From assembly GCA_910575155.1 (NCBI GenBank), contig CAJTDX010000003.1:149673-213672 (forward strand): a DNA stretch of 64,000 nt, given 5' to 3'. This stretch comes from Lachnospiraceae bacterium. Its GTDB lineage: Bacteria > Bacillota > Clostridia > Lachnospirales > Lachnospiraceae. Below the pieces are notes generated by a model. It worked only from the letters and a program-made list of their open reading frames with translations. It searched no databases and was not told where the DNA came from. The position numbers were made by a program, and so were the translations under genes. Shown one piece after another: positions 17,732 through 26,281 of this stretch (positions are counted from its first letter, which is position 1; every line of letters starts with the position of its first letter).

Positions 17732-19936
17732 TTGAACATAAAAACAGAGCTTTTAGCACCGGCAGGTTCCTTTGAGATTTTAACTGCTGTGATCAATGCT
17801 GGCGCCGACGCGGTATATACTGCTGGCGCCAGATTTGGCGCCCGCGCCTATGCAGACAATCTTACAGAGGAAGAGCTGCTGAGAGCTATTGAATTTGCGC
17901 ATATGAAGGACAGAAAACTGTATCTTACGGTGAATACGCTGTTAAAGGAAGCGGAGATCGGGGAACTTTACGAGTATCTTTGTCCGCTTTATGAAGCGGG
18001 GCTGAACGCAGTGATTGTACAGGACCTGGGCGTTATGCGGTTTGTCAGAACTCATTTTCCGCAGCTTTCCATTCACGCCAGTACCCAGATGACCGTTACC
18101 GGGGCATATGGAGCGAAATTACTGCTCGATCAGGGCTGCAGCCGGATTGTAACGGCGAGAGAGCTGTCTTTGGAGGAAATTTCCAACATTTACCGGACGA
18201 CCGGGGCGGAGATTGAAAGCTTTGTTCATGGAGCGCTCTGTTATTGTTACTCCGGGCAGTGCCTGCTCAGCAGTATGATTGGAGGCAGGAGCGGAAACCG
18301 GGGAAGATGCGCGCAGCCATGCCGCCTTTCTTATGAGGTGTTTGACAGTAAAAGCGCTGCCACAGCAGGCAGAACGCAAAAAGAACATTATCCGTTAAGT
18401 CCCAAAGACCTGTGTGCCGTTCATTTGCTTCCGGAGCTGACTGCGTGCGGGATTCATTCATTTAAGATTGAAGGAAGAATGAAACAGGCGGCATATGCGG
18501 CGGGCGTCACCAGCATTTACCGCAAATATATAGATTTGCTGGAGTCAGGAGAACCATACAAGGTATCGGAAGAGGATTATCAGAATCTATTGGATCTTGG
18601 CAGCCGCTGCGGATTTACAGAAGGGTATTACCGAAAACAGAACGGCAGGGATATGATTACTTTTGAAAAACCCTCCCATGAAAAAAAGAATGATACGCTG
18701 CAAAAACAGATACGCAGCCTGTATGTGGAAACAGAAAATAAAGAAAAAATAAAGGGAATCTTAAGACTTTTTCCGGGGAAAGCCGCAAGTCTTGTGTTAC
18801 AATATAAAGAAATAGAGGTGGAAGCGACGGGAGAGCTTGTGCAGCCTGCCGAGAAACAGCCCCTGTCAAGAGAAACGGTTCTGGAGAAAATGAAAAAAAC
18901 AGGCAATACTCCATTTGAGCTGGAACATCTTGAAGTAGAGCTTGGAGCGCATAGTTTTCTGCCAGTGAAAGCGTTGAACCAGCTTCGAAGAGCAGGTCTT
19001 GAAAAGCTGACAGAGGCAGTGACAGCAAACGGTAAAAGAAACAGGCTCAATCCGCCGCAGGCAGAACCCGCGGAATATGCAGCGGATAAGAGAGAAAACA
19101 GGAAGTCGGAGCCGCGTTTGTCCGTTTTGACGGAAACTCTGGAGCAGTTTTATACGGTGCTGCAGCAGCCGGAAGCAGACCGTATCTATTTGGAAGCCTT
19201 TGCCCTGCCAAGAAGAGAGAATTTTTCAGAACTGAAAAAACTGGTCTGCCAGGCGCATGAGGCCGGAAAAGAATGTTACCTGGCATTGCCTTATCTGTTT
19301 CGCATGAAGACGGCGCAGTGGTATGAGCAAGGCTGGGAAGCGGTCAAACGGGCGGGAGCGGACGGGTATCTGGTGAGAAATCTGGAAGAACTTTCCTTCC
19401 TCAAAGAAATGGAAGAGGATCTTTCCTGCGTTCAGGGAGATTACAATATGTATTGTTATTCCAATGAGGCGGTGCGGGGCCTGGCGGATCTGTCCCTGCG
19501 GCAATATACCCTCCCGGCAGAGCTTAATTTCCGTGAATTAAGAGAATTGGACTGTTCTGGCGGGGAACTGCTCCTCTACGGATATCAGCCTTTAATGCTC
19601 AGCGCCCAGTGTCTTTTGAAGAATACTGTGGAATGCAAGCGCAGACAAGGAATTTTTTATCTCAAAGACCGTTACGGTAAACTGTTTCCAGTGAAAAACC
19701 GATGCGAAGATTGTTATAATGTGATATATAATATCAGTCCCCTGGCGTTATTCCATCAATGGAAGAAGCTTCCATCCCTGTCTCTGGCAGGCGTGCGTAT
19801 GTCCTTTACTCTGGAGCGTCCCCGGGAGATTGCAGAGATGTTTTGTTATTTCAGACAGGCAAAAGACCATAAGCTGGATCAGGAAAATTATCTGAAAAAT
19901 TTTACCAACGGACATTTTAAGCGAGGAGTCGAATAA
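17732..19936 (+). CDS. U32 family peptidase / RNA hydroxylation protein
   Basis: 734 residues starting at a TTG with a strong agaggagg 9 bases upstream. The N-terminal U32 domain has the TIM-barrel-like start LLAPAGSFEILTAVINAGAD, then the U32 signature (ESFVHGALCYCYSGQCLLSS, then RGRCAQPCRLSYE) with its conserved cysteines. A central DUF3656 collagenase-like region follows, then a C-terminal part with Cys pairs near the end (NRCEDCYN). Proteins of this family (TrhP, RlhA) are now linked to prephenate-dependent hydroxylation of tRNA or 23S rRNA rather than proteolysis; which applies here is not visible. Confidence 0.88.
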   Translation: MNIKTELLAPAGSFEILTAVINAGADAVYTAGARFGARAYADNLTEEELLRAIEFAHMKDRKLYLTVNTLLKEAEIGELYEYLCPLYEAGLNAVIVQDLGVMRFVRTHFPQLSIHASTQMTVTGAYGAKLLLDQGCSRIVTARELSLEEISNIYRTTGAEIESFVHGALCYCYSGQCLLSSMIGGRSGNRGRCAQPCRLSYEVFDSKSAATAGRTQKEHYPLSPKDLCAVHLLPELTACGIHSFKIEGRMKQAAYAAGVTSIYRKYIDLLESGEPYKVSEEDYQNLLDLGSRCGFTEGYYRKQNGRDMITFEKPSHEKKNDTLQKQIRSLYVETENKEKIKGILRLFPGKAASLVLQYKEIEVEATGELVQPAEKQPLSRETVLEKMKKTGNTPFELEHLEVELGAHSFLPVKALNQLRRAGLEKLTEAVTANGKRNRLNPPQAEPAEYAADKRENRKSEPRLSVLTETLEQFYTVLQQPEADRIYLEAFALPRRENFSELKKLVCQAHEAGKECYLALPYLFRMKTAQWYEQGWEAVKRAGADGYLVRNLEELSFLKEMEEDLSCVQGDYNMYCYSNEAVRGLADLSLRQYTLPAELNFRELRELDCSGGELLLYGYQPLMLSAQCLLKNTVECKRRQGIFYLKDRYGKLFPVKNRCEDCYNVIYNISPLALFHQWKKLPSLSLAGVRMSFTLERPREIAEMFCYFRQAKDHKLDQENYLKNFTNGHFKRGVE

Positions 19937-19939
19937 AAT

Positions 19940-21391
19940 ATGCTGCATTTGATTACAGAACTATCGAAATACACAATGATCATTCTGTTTGCGCTGTATA
20001 CCTACCAGTGCTTTTCCGCCTTGAAGCGGAGTGTGGATAAGGAAGAACAGGCAGAAAAATATAAAAGCCAGGTACTTTATATGTATTTGTTCCATCTGAA
20101 CGCCTATGCAGTACTGTATTTGTCTATGGATAAAAATGTGGAGATTTTGAAATTTTATCTGATGCAGGCGGCGTTTTTTGCGGTTGTACAGATTTGCTAC
20201 AGTCTCTTTTACAGACGGGTGTCCCGGCTTGTGGTCAATAATATGTGTATGCTGATGTGTATTGGATTTGTCATACTGACGCGGCTTTCCTACGACCATG
20301 CCGTTAAGCAGTTTCAGATTGCAGTGGCGTCGATGGCCGTCACCATGCTGATTCCATATTTTATCAGCCGTTTTAAATACCTGAAAAGCCTGACCTGGCT
20401 GTACGCCCTTGCAGGTATCACGATGCTGGGAGTGGTGGCGGTGCTGGGGGCGGTCTCCCATGGCGCCAAACTTTCGTTTTCTGTTGCGGGAATTGCGGTG
20501 CAGCCTTCTGAGTTTATCAAGATTATCTTTGTATTTTTTGTCGCCTCTATGTTCTATGAGTCGACGGAATTTATACAGGTGGCGAGGGCCACTGTGATTG
20601 CGGGGCTTCATGTCATAATTTTAGTACTCTCCAAAGATCTGGGCGCGGGTCTGATCTTCTTTATTGCCTATATGGTCATGCTGTATGTTGCTACCAGGAA
20701 ACTGTATTATTTTGCGGGAGGTCTGTTTTGCGGCGCCGTAGCTTCCGTGATTGCCTATCATCTGTTTAATCATGTGCGGGTGCGGGTGGTGGCGTGGCAG
20801 GACCCTCTGGCTGTCTTTGAGAGAGAGGGAAACCAGGTGGCAAATTCACTGTTCGCCATTGGAACCGGAGGATGGTTCGGTATGGGACTCAACCAGGGAA
20901 TGCCGAATAAAATTCCGGAAGTAAAGCAGGATTTTATTTTTTCGGCGGTGGCGGAGGAACTGGGCGGCATTTTTGCGATCTGCCTGATTCTGGTATGCGT
21001 CAGTTGTTTTCTGATGTTTCTCAATATTGCCATGCAGATGAAAGATTCCTTTTATAAGCTGGTAGCGTTGGGGCTGGGAACGATTTACGGGTTCCAGATT
21101 CTCCTGTCTGTGGGCGGCGACATCAAATTTATCCCGTCTACAGGCGTGACGCTGCCGCTGGTAAGCTACGGGGGAAGTTCCCTTTTGAGCACCCTCATTA
21201 TTTTTGCCATTATCCAGGGCCTGTATCTGCTCCGGGAACGAACGGAGGCGGAGCGGCTGGCAGAGCAAAAACAGAAGGGCAAGACGGCAGGAACGAAAAA
21301 CAGCGGGAAAAAGAAACCCCCGAAACGGAAAGGAGGGATAACATCCCATGAAAAAAATATCCACGGAACAAAAGTCGAAGACTTTGACTAA
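19940..21391 (+). CDS. SEDS-family peptidoglycan polymerase (FtsW/RodA/SpoVE-like)
   Basis: 483 residues, with about ten to eleven membrane segments, a large loop and a Lys/Gly-rich cytoplasmic tail. Family motifs include AVQPSEFIKI, LSKDLGAGLIFF, DFIFSAVAEELGG and the C-terminal GVTLPLVSYGGSSLL. SEDS proteins polymerise lipid II glycan strands and act with a class B PBP, here the next gene, which it overlaps by 44 bases. The extra N-terminal membrane segments resemble the RodA-like proteins of Actinobacteria and Lachnospiraceae. Division, elongation or sporulation role is undecided. Confidence 0.92.
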   Translation: MLHLITELSKYTMIILFALYTYQCFSALKRSVDKEEQAEKYKSQVLYMYLFHLNAYAVLYLSMDKNVEILKFYLMQAAFFAVVQICYSLFYRRVSRLVVNNMCMLMCIGFVILTRLSYDHAVKQFQIAVASMAVTMLIPYFISRFKYLKSLTWLYALAGITMLGVVAVLGAVSHGAKLSFSVAGIAVQPSEFIKIIFVFFVASMFYESTEFIQVARATVIAGLHVIILVLSKDLGAGLIFFIAYMVMLYVATRKLYYFAGGLFCGAVASVIAYHLFNHVRVRVVAWQDPLAVFEREGNQVANSLFAIGTGGWFGMGLNQGMPNKIPEVKQDFIFSAVAEELGGIFAICLILVCVSCFLMFLNIAMQMKDSFYKLVALGLGTIYGFQILLSVGGDIKFIPSTGVTLPLVSYGGSSLLSTLIIFAIIQGLYLLRERTEAERLAEQKQKGKTAGTKNSGKKKPPKRKGGITSHEKNIHGTKVEDFD

Positions 21392-22805
21392 GAGAAGCAA
21401 GAACCGGGAATTTGTGATTATCACCTATCTGTTTGTGGGCGTGTTTATTATGATGATGGGATATTTTGCCTACTTTCAGATTTTCCGCAGCGAGGATTTT
21501 ATCAACAGCCCTTATAATACCAGGCAGAATATGTTTGCAGAGCATGTGGTGAGAGGCGAAATCCGCTCGTCGGATGGGAAAACGCTGGCGCAGACCATTG
21601 TCGGGGAAGACGGAACAGAAACCAGGTATTATCCTTATGGTTCCATGTTTGCCCATGCGGTCGGCTATGACAGCAATGGAAAATCCGGCATTGAGTCGTT
21701 TGGGAATTTCAGTCTGCTGCGTTCCCATGCATTTTTCTTAGAGCAGGTGCTGAACGGCATACAGGATAAAAAAAATCAGGGGGACAATATTGTCACGACT
21801 CTGGATTACCGTCTTCAGGAAGCGGCTTACCAGGCTTTGGGAGGAAACCGGGGCGCGGTGGTGGCGCTGGAGCCGTCCAGCGGAAAACTTCTTGCCATGG
21901 TGTCCAGACCGGATTTCGACCCCAATACGATAGAGGCAGAGTGGGACAGCATAATTTCCAATACAGACAGTGAAAATTCCATCCTGGTAAATCGCGTGAC
22001 CCAGGGGCTTTATCCGCCCGGTTCAACGTTTAAGATTCTGACAACACTGGAATATCTCAGGGAACATCCCGATTATGAGGACTATTCTTATGAATGTACC
22101 GGAACGATTGCCATGGAGAATACGGAGATTCACTGTTATGCCAATGCCGTTCACGGCACGGAGGATCTGCAGACTTCTTTTGCGAAATCCTGCAATACTT
22201 CTTACGCCAATATTGGACTGGGACTTGATAAGAAGAAATTTGCAAATCTTTGCAACGACCTTTTATTTCAGACCAATCTTCCTATTTCTTATCCCAGCAA
22301 CCAGAGCAGTTTCAAATTAGAACAAACATCCAATACAGACGAAGTGACGCAGATGGCAATCGGACAGGGGGAAACCCTGGTAACTCCTCTGCATATGGCG
22401 CTGATTACCTCTGCCATCGCCAATAACGGCATACTGATGCGGCCGTATATCATCGACCATACGGAAAATTATAAAGGCGTTGCGGTGAAGAATTATAAAT
22501 CTTCCGCCTATGGCGCGCTGATTACAACGGAAGAGGCGCAGAAGCTTCAGGGATTTATGTCCAAAGTTGTCAGCGAAGGAACCGGCTCCAAGCTCAGCGG
22601 ACAGAGCTACCAGGCGGCGGGAAAAACAGGTTCTGCGGAATTCAGCAACAATAAGGAGGAGAGCCACGCATGGTTTACGGGCTATGCTTCTATGGAAGAC
22701 AAGGGCAGTATTGTGGTGACGGTAATTGTAGAAAATGGAGGAGCGGGCAGCACGACCGCGGTACCAATTGCAAAACAGGTTTTTGATACTTATTTTTCCA
22801 GATAA
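21348..22805 (+). CDS. Class B penicillin-binding protein (transpeptidase)
   Basis: 485 residues. A cytoplasmic N-terminus and one membrane segment (about residues 22-44) are followed by a short pedestal domain, then the transpeptidase with Ser226-Thr-Phe-Lys229 (SxxK), Ser281-Cys-Asn283 (SxN) and Lys426-Thr-Gly428 (KTG). It lacks PASTA domains and is short for PBP2/PBP3, like actinobacterial PbpA. It cross-links glycan made by the SEDS partner, to which it is translationally coupled. Confidence 0.93.
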   Translation: MKKISTEQKSKTLTKRSKNREFVIITYLFVGVFIMMMGYFAYFQIFRSEDFINSPYNTRQNMFAEHVVRGEIRSSDGKTLAQTIVGEDGTETRYYPYGSMFAHAVGYDSNGKSGIESFGNFSLLRSHAFFLEQVLNGIQDKKNQGDNIVTTLDYRLQEAAYQALGGNRGAVVALEPSSGKLLAMVSRPDFDPNTIEAEWDSIISNTDSENSILVNRVTQGLYPPGSTFKILTTLEYLREHPDYEDYSYECTGTIAMENTEIHCYANAVHGTEDLQTSFAKSCNTSYANIGLGLDKKKFANLCNDLLFQTNLPISYPSNQSSFKLEQTSNTDEVTQMAIGQGETLVTPLHMALITSAIANNGILMRPYIIDHTENYKGVAVKNYKSSAYGALITTEEAQKLQGFMSKVVSEGTGSKLSGQSYQAAGKTGSAEFSNNKEESHAWFTGYASMEDKGSIVVTVIVENGGAGSTTAVPIAKQVFDTYFSR

Positions 22806-22814
22806 AGAAAAATC

Positions 22815-22843
22815 TTGCAAGATATTCTAAAAAGGGGTATACT
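22815..22843 (+). promoter_or_regulatory. Promoter of the NUDIX gene
   Basis: TTGCAA at 22815-22820, a 17-base spacer and TATACT at 22838-22843. The -35 overlaps a 12-base palindrome (atcttgcaagat). Confidence 0.65.
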
Positions 22844-22881
22844 ATTTTTAAAGTCGTTAAACCACATCAGGAGGTATTGCA

Positions 22882-23334
22882 ATGATTGAAGCAACAAGTT
22901 GTGGTGGTGTGGTAATATTTCGCGGGAAGATTTTGCTTTTGTATAAGAATTATAAGAATAAATATGAGGGCTGGGTTCTTCCGAAAGGAACCGTAGAGCC
23001 GGGCGAAGAATACAGGGATACAGCAGCGCGTGAAGTGCGGGAGGAGACGGGAGTCGACGCCCTGATTATAAAATATGTAGGAAAAAGCCAGTATTCTTTT
23101 GCGATCCCGGACGATACGGTGGAGAAGGATGTCCATTGGTATTTGATGATGGCGGACAGTTACTACAGCAAACCACAACGGGAAGAATATTTTGTTGATT
23201 CAGGGTACTACAAATTTCACGAAGCATATCATTTACTGCGTTTTGCAAATGAGAAACAGATACTGGAAAAAGCATACAATGAATATCTTGATTTGAAAAA
23301 GAGTAATCTTTGGGGCAGCAGAAAGTATTTTTAA
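22882..23334 (+). CDS. NUDIX hydrolase
   Basis: 150 residues. The NUDIX box is complete at residues 36-58 (GTVEPGEEYRDTAAREVREE, then TG), preceded by GWVLPKG. It hydrolyses a nucleoside diphosphate linked to another moiety; the substrate is not deducible, though the Ap4A-type subgroup is plausible. It is flanked by its own promoter and terminator, so it is probably monocistronic. The Shine-Dalgarno is caggagg. Confidence 0.92.
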   Translation: MIEATSCGGVVIFRGKILLLYKNYKNKYEGWVLPKGTVEPGEEYRDTAAREVREETGVDALIIKYVGKSQYSFAIPDDTVEKDVHWYLMMADSYYSKPQREEYFVDSGYYKFHEAYHLLRFANEKQILEKAYNEYLDLKKSNLWGSRKYF

Positions 23335-23356
23335 CTTTTGCGATTGCAAAAGGTTA
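23331..23356 (+). other. Hairpin overlapping the NUDIX stop codon
   Basis: ttaacttttgc (23331-23341) pairs with gcaaaaggttaa (23345-23356) with a single bulge. It may protect the 3' end or block read-through. Confidence 0.4.
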
Positions 23357-23382
23357 AGCCAGCAGGAGAAAGATACAGAGAG

Positions 23383-23414
23383 AAAAGGCGCTCACGGAAA
23401 GCGGGCGTCTTTTT
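23383..23414 (+). terminator. Terminator after the NUDIX gene
   Basis: aaaaggcgctc pairs with gggcgtctttt (two G-U pairs) with a 9-base loop, ending in a T-run. Confidence 0.65.
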
Positions 23415-23510
23415 ATATCATAAGATTGGAAAATTGTTCAGACACGCTCTGGGGAATCAGGGAAAAAGGAACTTTGCGTAGATATTTTCAGTATTGGAAT
23501 GGAGAAGGAA

Positions 23511-23867
23511 ATGATCTTTTACAGGGATTTTTATACAGGAGAGAGCATTGCCGGGAAAAAAGAAAAAGTAAAATGGAAGATTCTTCATGACGCGGGCCAG
23601 TTGGGTATTTATGTGATTGCGCTGGGCAGTAATCCGGAAAATCTTATGGATATTATTCCTTCCTGGGAATTGATGCAAGCATGTTATCCCAGACAGGATA
23701 CGCTGGTGATCGGTGTGGATCAGGGGTATGATAACGCCATGGAGCTGGCAGGAAAGATTGTAATGGATGTATTTCAGAAAACCGGAAATCTGAATATCAG
23801 GGAGTATTTCCTGGAAAGGCACAGAGAAAATCTCAGGAGAGAGCCTGTATGGAAATCCTGTTCCTGA
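23511..23867 (+). CDS. Conserved-looking unknown upstream of DUF2953
   Basis: 118 residues from the ATG at 23511, chosen because ggag lies 6 bases in front; an ATG at 23499 would add four residues. It has no membrane segment or signal peptide. The compact alpha/beta pattern includes GIYVIALGSNPENLMDIIPS and TLVIGVDQGYDNAMELAGKI. I do not recognise the family. It overlaps the DUF2953 gene by 19 bases and is probably in the same operon as DUF2953 and ytfJ. Confidence 0.7.
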   Translation: MIFYRDFYTGESIAGKKEKVKWKILHDAGQLGIYVIALGSNPENLMDIIPSWELMQACYPRQDTLVIGVDQGYDNAMELAGKIVMDVFQKTGNLNIREYFLERHRENLRREPVWKSCS

Positions 23868-24733
23868 TTTTAAAAATCATTGGTATTCTGCTTGCTGTTA
23901 TCATTTTCCTGTGTTTTGCGGCGCTTGCGGTTCCGGTTCGTTATAGCGTCTGTATGGAAGTACAGGAGGATCTCGCTGGCACGGCGGCGTTTTCCTGGTT
24001 TTGCCGCCTGCTTTGCCTGAACATAAATTATAAAGAAAAAAGTATGGCGTTTCGTCTGCGGATTTTTGGTATTCCCGTTTCTATTGGCAGACAGAAGAAA
24101 CGTTCTCCAAAAGCAGGCAGAACAAAAGCACGAAAGAAAAAGCGTGAAACAGATCCCGTCGTTTCACAGACGAAAGAGCCGCAGGTACAGGAAGCAGCTG
24201 TTTGGGATGATACAAAAGCCAGAAAAGGATCGGTTTCAGAAAATCTGCCGGAACAAGGCTCCGGCAGAAGGAAAACCAAAGCAAAGAAACGGCGAAAGAA
24301 ATTTTTCTCTGGATTTGAGGCGCTGCGGCAGTGGATTTCAGATGTGAAGGATAAAACCGTCACAGGAAAAGAGAAGTTTGAGAACATAAAAAAGCTGATT
24401 TCGGAGGAAACTAATAAAAGCGCTTTCCTGCATTTGTTTCAGGAACTGAAATTTCTGATGCGCCATTATTCTCCCCGCAGGGCTTTTGGGGAACTTGAAT
24501 TTGCGGTTGGAGATCCGGGCGGCACAGGGCAGGTACTGGGAATGTTCAGTCTGTTTCCATTTTGGTCAAGATACCGGATCAATATAATACCGGATTTTCA
24601 GGCCGAGAATTTTTATGTAAGAGGAAGGCTGCAGGTGAAAGGACATATCCGGGCGTGGCATTTTTTGCGCACAGCGTTCCGGTTGATCAAAGATAAAAAT
24701 ATAAAAGCATTGATAACGAGTGTTCGAACATAA
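23849..24733 (+). CDS. DUF2953 membrane protein (YtfI-like)
   Basis: 294 residues. One N-terminal membrane segment (about residues 3-30) is followed by a Lys/Arg-rich middle (about 75-160) and a C-terminal soluble domain with FAVGDPGGTGQVLG and FYVRGRLQVKGHI, which matches the DUF2953 pattern. It sits just upstream of ytfJ, the same order as ytfI-ytfJ in Bacillus subtilis, which supports the assignment. The role is probably in sporulation or germination, by context. Confidence 0.8.
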   Translation: MEILFLILKIIGILLAVIIFLCFAALAVPVRYSVCMEVQEDLAGTAAFSWFCRLLCLNINYKEKSMAFRLRIFGIPVSIGRQKKRSPKAGRTKARKKKRETDPVVSQTKEPQVQEAAVWDDTKARKGSVSENLPEQGSGRRKTKAKKRRKKFFSGFEALRQWISDVKDKTVTGKEKFENIKKLISEETNKSAFLHLFQELKFLMRHYSPRRAFGELEFAVGDPGGTGQVLGMFSLFPFWSRYRINIIPDFQAENFYVRGRLQVKGHIRAWHFLRTAFRLIKDKNIKALITSVRT

Positions 24734-24751
24734 CAGGAGGTATGATGGATT

Positions 24752-25171
24752 ATGCAGGATAATAATTTTAACACAACCGTTCAGTCTTTGTTCAAAGGCA
24801 TGGACAGTTTTATTACGACGAAGACTGTGGTGGGAGAAGCCGTACACATAGGCGATACGATTATCCTTCCGCTTATCGAGGTATCGTTCGGCGTGGGAGC
24901 CGGCGCATTCTGCCAGGATAAGAAAAACAATGCCGCCGGAGGTCTGGGAGGAAAAATTTCTCCAAGCGCTGTGCTGGTGATTCAGGATGGCTGTACCAAG
25001 CTGGTCAACGTGAAAAATCAAGACAGTATTACCAAGATTCTTGATATGGTGCCGGATCTGGTCAATAAATTTACCAATAAGAATACGGCGAAAGAAACAG
25101 CGCAGGCGGACGAAGCTGCCAAACAGGCGGCGGCAAAAGACCTGGCTGAAAAACTGAATGTAACAGAATAA
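24752..25171 (+). CDS. ytfJ: Sporulation protein YtfJ (GerW family)
   Basis: 139 residues with the family core: TVVGEAVHIGDTIILPLIEV, then GGLGGKISPSAVLVIQDG, and a helical Ala/Lys-rich tail. In Bacillus, GerW/YtfJ is a spore protein needed for normal germination. Its presence supports a spore-forming host. Shine-Dalgarno caggagg. Confidence 0.9.
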   Translation: MQDNNFNTTVQSLFKGMDSFITTKTVVGEAVHIGDTIILPLIEVSFGVGAGAFCQDKKNNAAGGLGGKISPSAVLVIQDGCTKLVNVKNQDSITKILDMVPDLVNKFTNKNTAKETAQADEAAKQAAAKDLAEKLNVTE

Positions 25172-25240
25172 AAACATACAGGCGTCAGAAGCGCCGGCGG
25201 CAGACTCCCATAAAAAAATGGGCATATACTGTATGAAAAC

Positions 25241-25287
25241 AGAAAACAGAGCATATATTAGTAGTAATAATGTATGCTCTGTTTTCT
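25241..25287 (+). terminator. Long hairpin between ytfJ and the 45-residue ORF
   Basis: agaaaacagagcata (25241-25255) pairs perfectly with tatgctctgttttct (25273-25287), 15 bp, with a 17-base loop that can pair further (tatta/taata). It probably ends the ytfJ transcript, and its right arm touches the ribosome-binding region of the next ORF. Confidence 0.6.
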
Positions 25288-25296
25288 GGTGATAAT

Positions 25297-25434
25297 ATGA
25301 AACGAATGATCGGTTTTATTTTGTTTTGGATTGCAGTGGGAATGGCGATTATGTTTTTTCTTCCCAGTGAGGTGCTGGGAGTTTTGATTATTTTTGTATT
25401 GCTGCTGCTGGGTTATAATTTGTTTTGCTGTTAG
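25297..25434 (+). CDS. Small membrane protein, 45 residues
   Basis: An ATG at 25297 with ggtgat upstream opens a frame to TAG at 25432-25434. The product is MKRMIGFILFWIAVGMAIM, a Pro/Ser/Glu turn, a second hydrophobic stretch, and a final CysCys. Two membrane helices as a hairpin are likely. The clean hydrophobic pattern and the Lys/Arg start favour a real gene; no function can be assigned. Confidence 0.6.
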   Translation: MKRMIGFILFWIAVGMAIMFFLPSEVLGVLIIFVLLLLGYNLFCC

Positions 25435-25770
25435 GAGAGGTGTTCTCTGTGGCATTTTGCCTCAAGATGCGCATGACCGCGAAGTAAAACCGTTTTCGTT
25501 TCGCCAGAGCAGGCTTTAAGCATCCTGCCTGGAAGGCTTTTACTCTGCAGAAAGACACTTACACGCTTTAGCGGCATATTTCTTTTCCGTTGCAGTGCGA
25601 TCATTGTTTTTTATTTTACAGGGAATCTGAAGGAATTTCTTAGTAAAAGAACAAAGTGGGCATGCCCACTTCAACTCCCCTACCCCCTCAATCATGAGGG
25701 GCCTGGACACTTTGCGCGCCGAGCACAATTGCGAAGCAATATTTTACCTCTTGTGCGAGTGCGCATATAA
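25435..25770. other. Gene-free, hairpin-rich region
   Basis: No convincing gene is present. Inverted repeats are dense: gcgaa/ttcgc around 25479-25503; ccag-gcagg/cctgc-ctgg at 25504-25532; ctgca/tgcag around 25545-25595; ttttac/gtaaaa around 25614-25648; an 18-base perfect palindrome at 25654-25671; cccctca/tgagggg around 25684-25701; and attgc/gcaat near 25728-25740 inside gcacaa/ttgtgc. It may be a dispersed intergenic repeat or a structured RNA; it looks too ordered for random spacer. Confidence 0.5.
25654..25671. repeat. 18-bp perfect palindrome
   Basis: aagtgggcatgcccactt is self-complementary over its whole length. A related, less perfect dyad stands at 54872-54889. Confidence 0.75.
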
Positions 25771-25836
25771 TTTTTATCTTATAGGAAAGATACTTTCACG
25801 CATTAGCGTGACAAGGTCTTTCCTATAAGATAAAAA
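25771..25836. terminator. Long bidirectional hairpin
   Basis: tttttatcttataggaaaga (25771-25790) pairs perfectly with its reverse complement at 25817-25836, 20 bp. An inner tcacgc/gcgtga hairpin lies at 25796-25811. Flanking T/A runs on both strands fit a bidirectional terminator between the converging transcripts, though such length also fits a mobile palindromic element. Confidence 0.6.
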
Positions 25837-25871
25837 AAGAACAGTACACTGGCATGGCCGATGGACTGTTC
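25832..25871 (-). terminator. Terminator of rpmB
   Basis: On the minus strand gaacagt (25871-25865) pairs with actgttc (25845-25839), followed by seven T. It begins 23 bases after the rpmB stop. Confidence 0.75.
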
Positions 25872-25893
25872 TCCGGTGACTATTTGAAATGAA

Positions 25894-26079
25894 CTACGCT
25901 CTTTCAACTTTTCCGCTTCTTAAGCAAGAAGTACAAACATACATCTTCTTAGCGGCTCCATTTACTTTACATTTTACGGATTTGATATTAGATTTCCACA
26001 TTCTGTTGGATTTTCTATGAGAATGGCTGACATTCTTTCCGAAATGCGCGCCTTTGCCGCAAACGCTACATTTTGCCAT
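25894..26079 (-). CDS. rpmB: 50S ribosomal protein L28
   Basis: 61 residues from the ATG at 26079, preceded by ggaggtg. Characteristic features are MAKCSVCGKGAHFGKNVSHS and SNRMWKSNIK, with a second Cys pair near the C-terminus (VCTSCLRSGKVERA). The four cysteines make this the zinc-binding form. It is alone on the minus strand with its own promoter and terminator, next to the Asp23-YloV pair as in other Bacillota. Confidence 0.97.
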   Translation of the reverse strand: MAKCSVCGKGAHFGKNVSHSHRKSNRMWKSNIKSVKCKVNGAAKKMYVCTSCLRSGKVERA

Positions 26080-26136
26080 AATTGCACCTCCTTGCAATTT
26101 ATTAAACCTATTAATATACAGGCTCACAACAAGAGT

Positions 26137-26165
26137 ATTCTAACAGAAAGAGCATCATATTGCAA
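26137..26165 (-). promoter_or_regulatory. Promoter of rpmB
   Basis: On the minus strand TTGCAA (26165-26160), a 17-base spacer, TAGAAT (26142-26137). Confidence 0.7.
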
Positions 26166-26203
26166 GGGCAAAATGAATTTTTTATAAAAAACAGAAATAT
26201 GTG

Positions 26204-26232
26204 TTTCTTTTTTTTGCAGAAAAGGGTATAAT
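26204..26232 (+). promoter_or_regulatory. Possible promoter of the Asp23-DAK-recG operon
   Basis: A perfect TATAAT at 26227-26232. The -35 position (tttctt at 26204-26209) is weak. Confidence 0.45.
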
Positions 26233-26281
26233 ATGACCTAAGATATAGAAATATTGAACCGAAATAAACGGAGGTTACAGT

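Noticed and set aside
24566..25225. 219-codon minus-strand frame opposite DUF2953 and ytfJ
   Set aside because: Antisense to two recognised genes, with no start signal.
25431..25604. 57-codon minus-strand frame in the structured region
   Set aside because: No ribosome site, and the composition follows the inverted repeats. It could be worth revisiting if homologues with conserved frame appear.
25540..25728. 62-codon minus-strand frame with CPLC and CKC
   Set aside because: It spans the perfect palindrome and several hairpins, lacks a ribosome site, and is probably an accident of the repeat.
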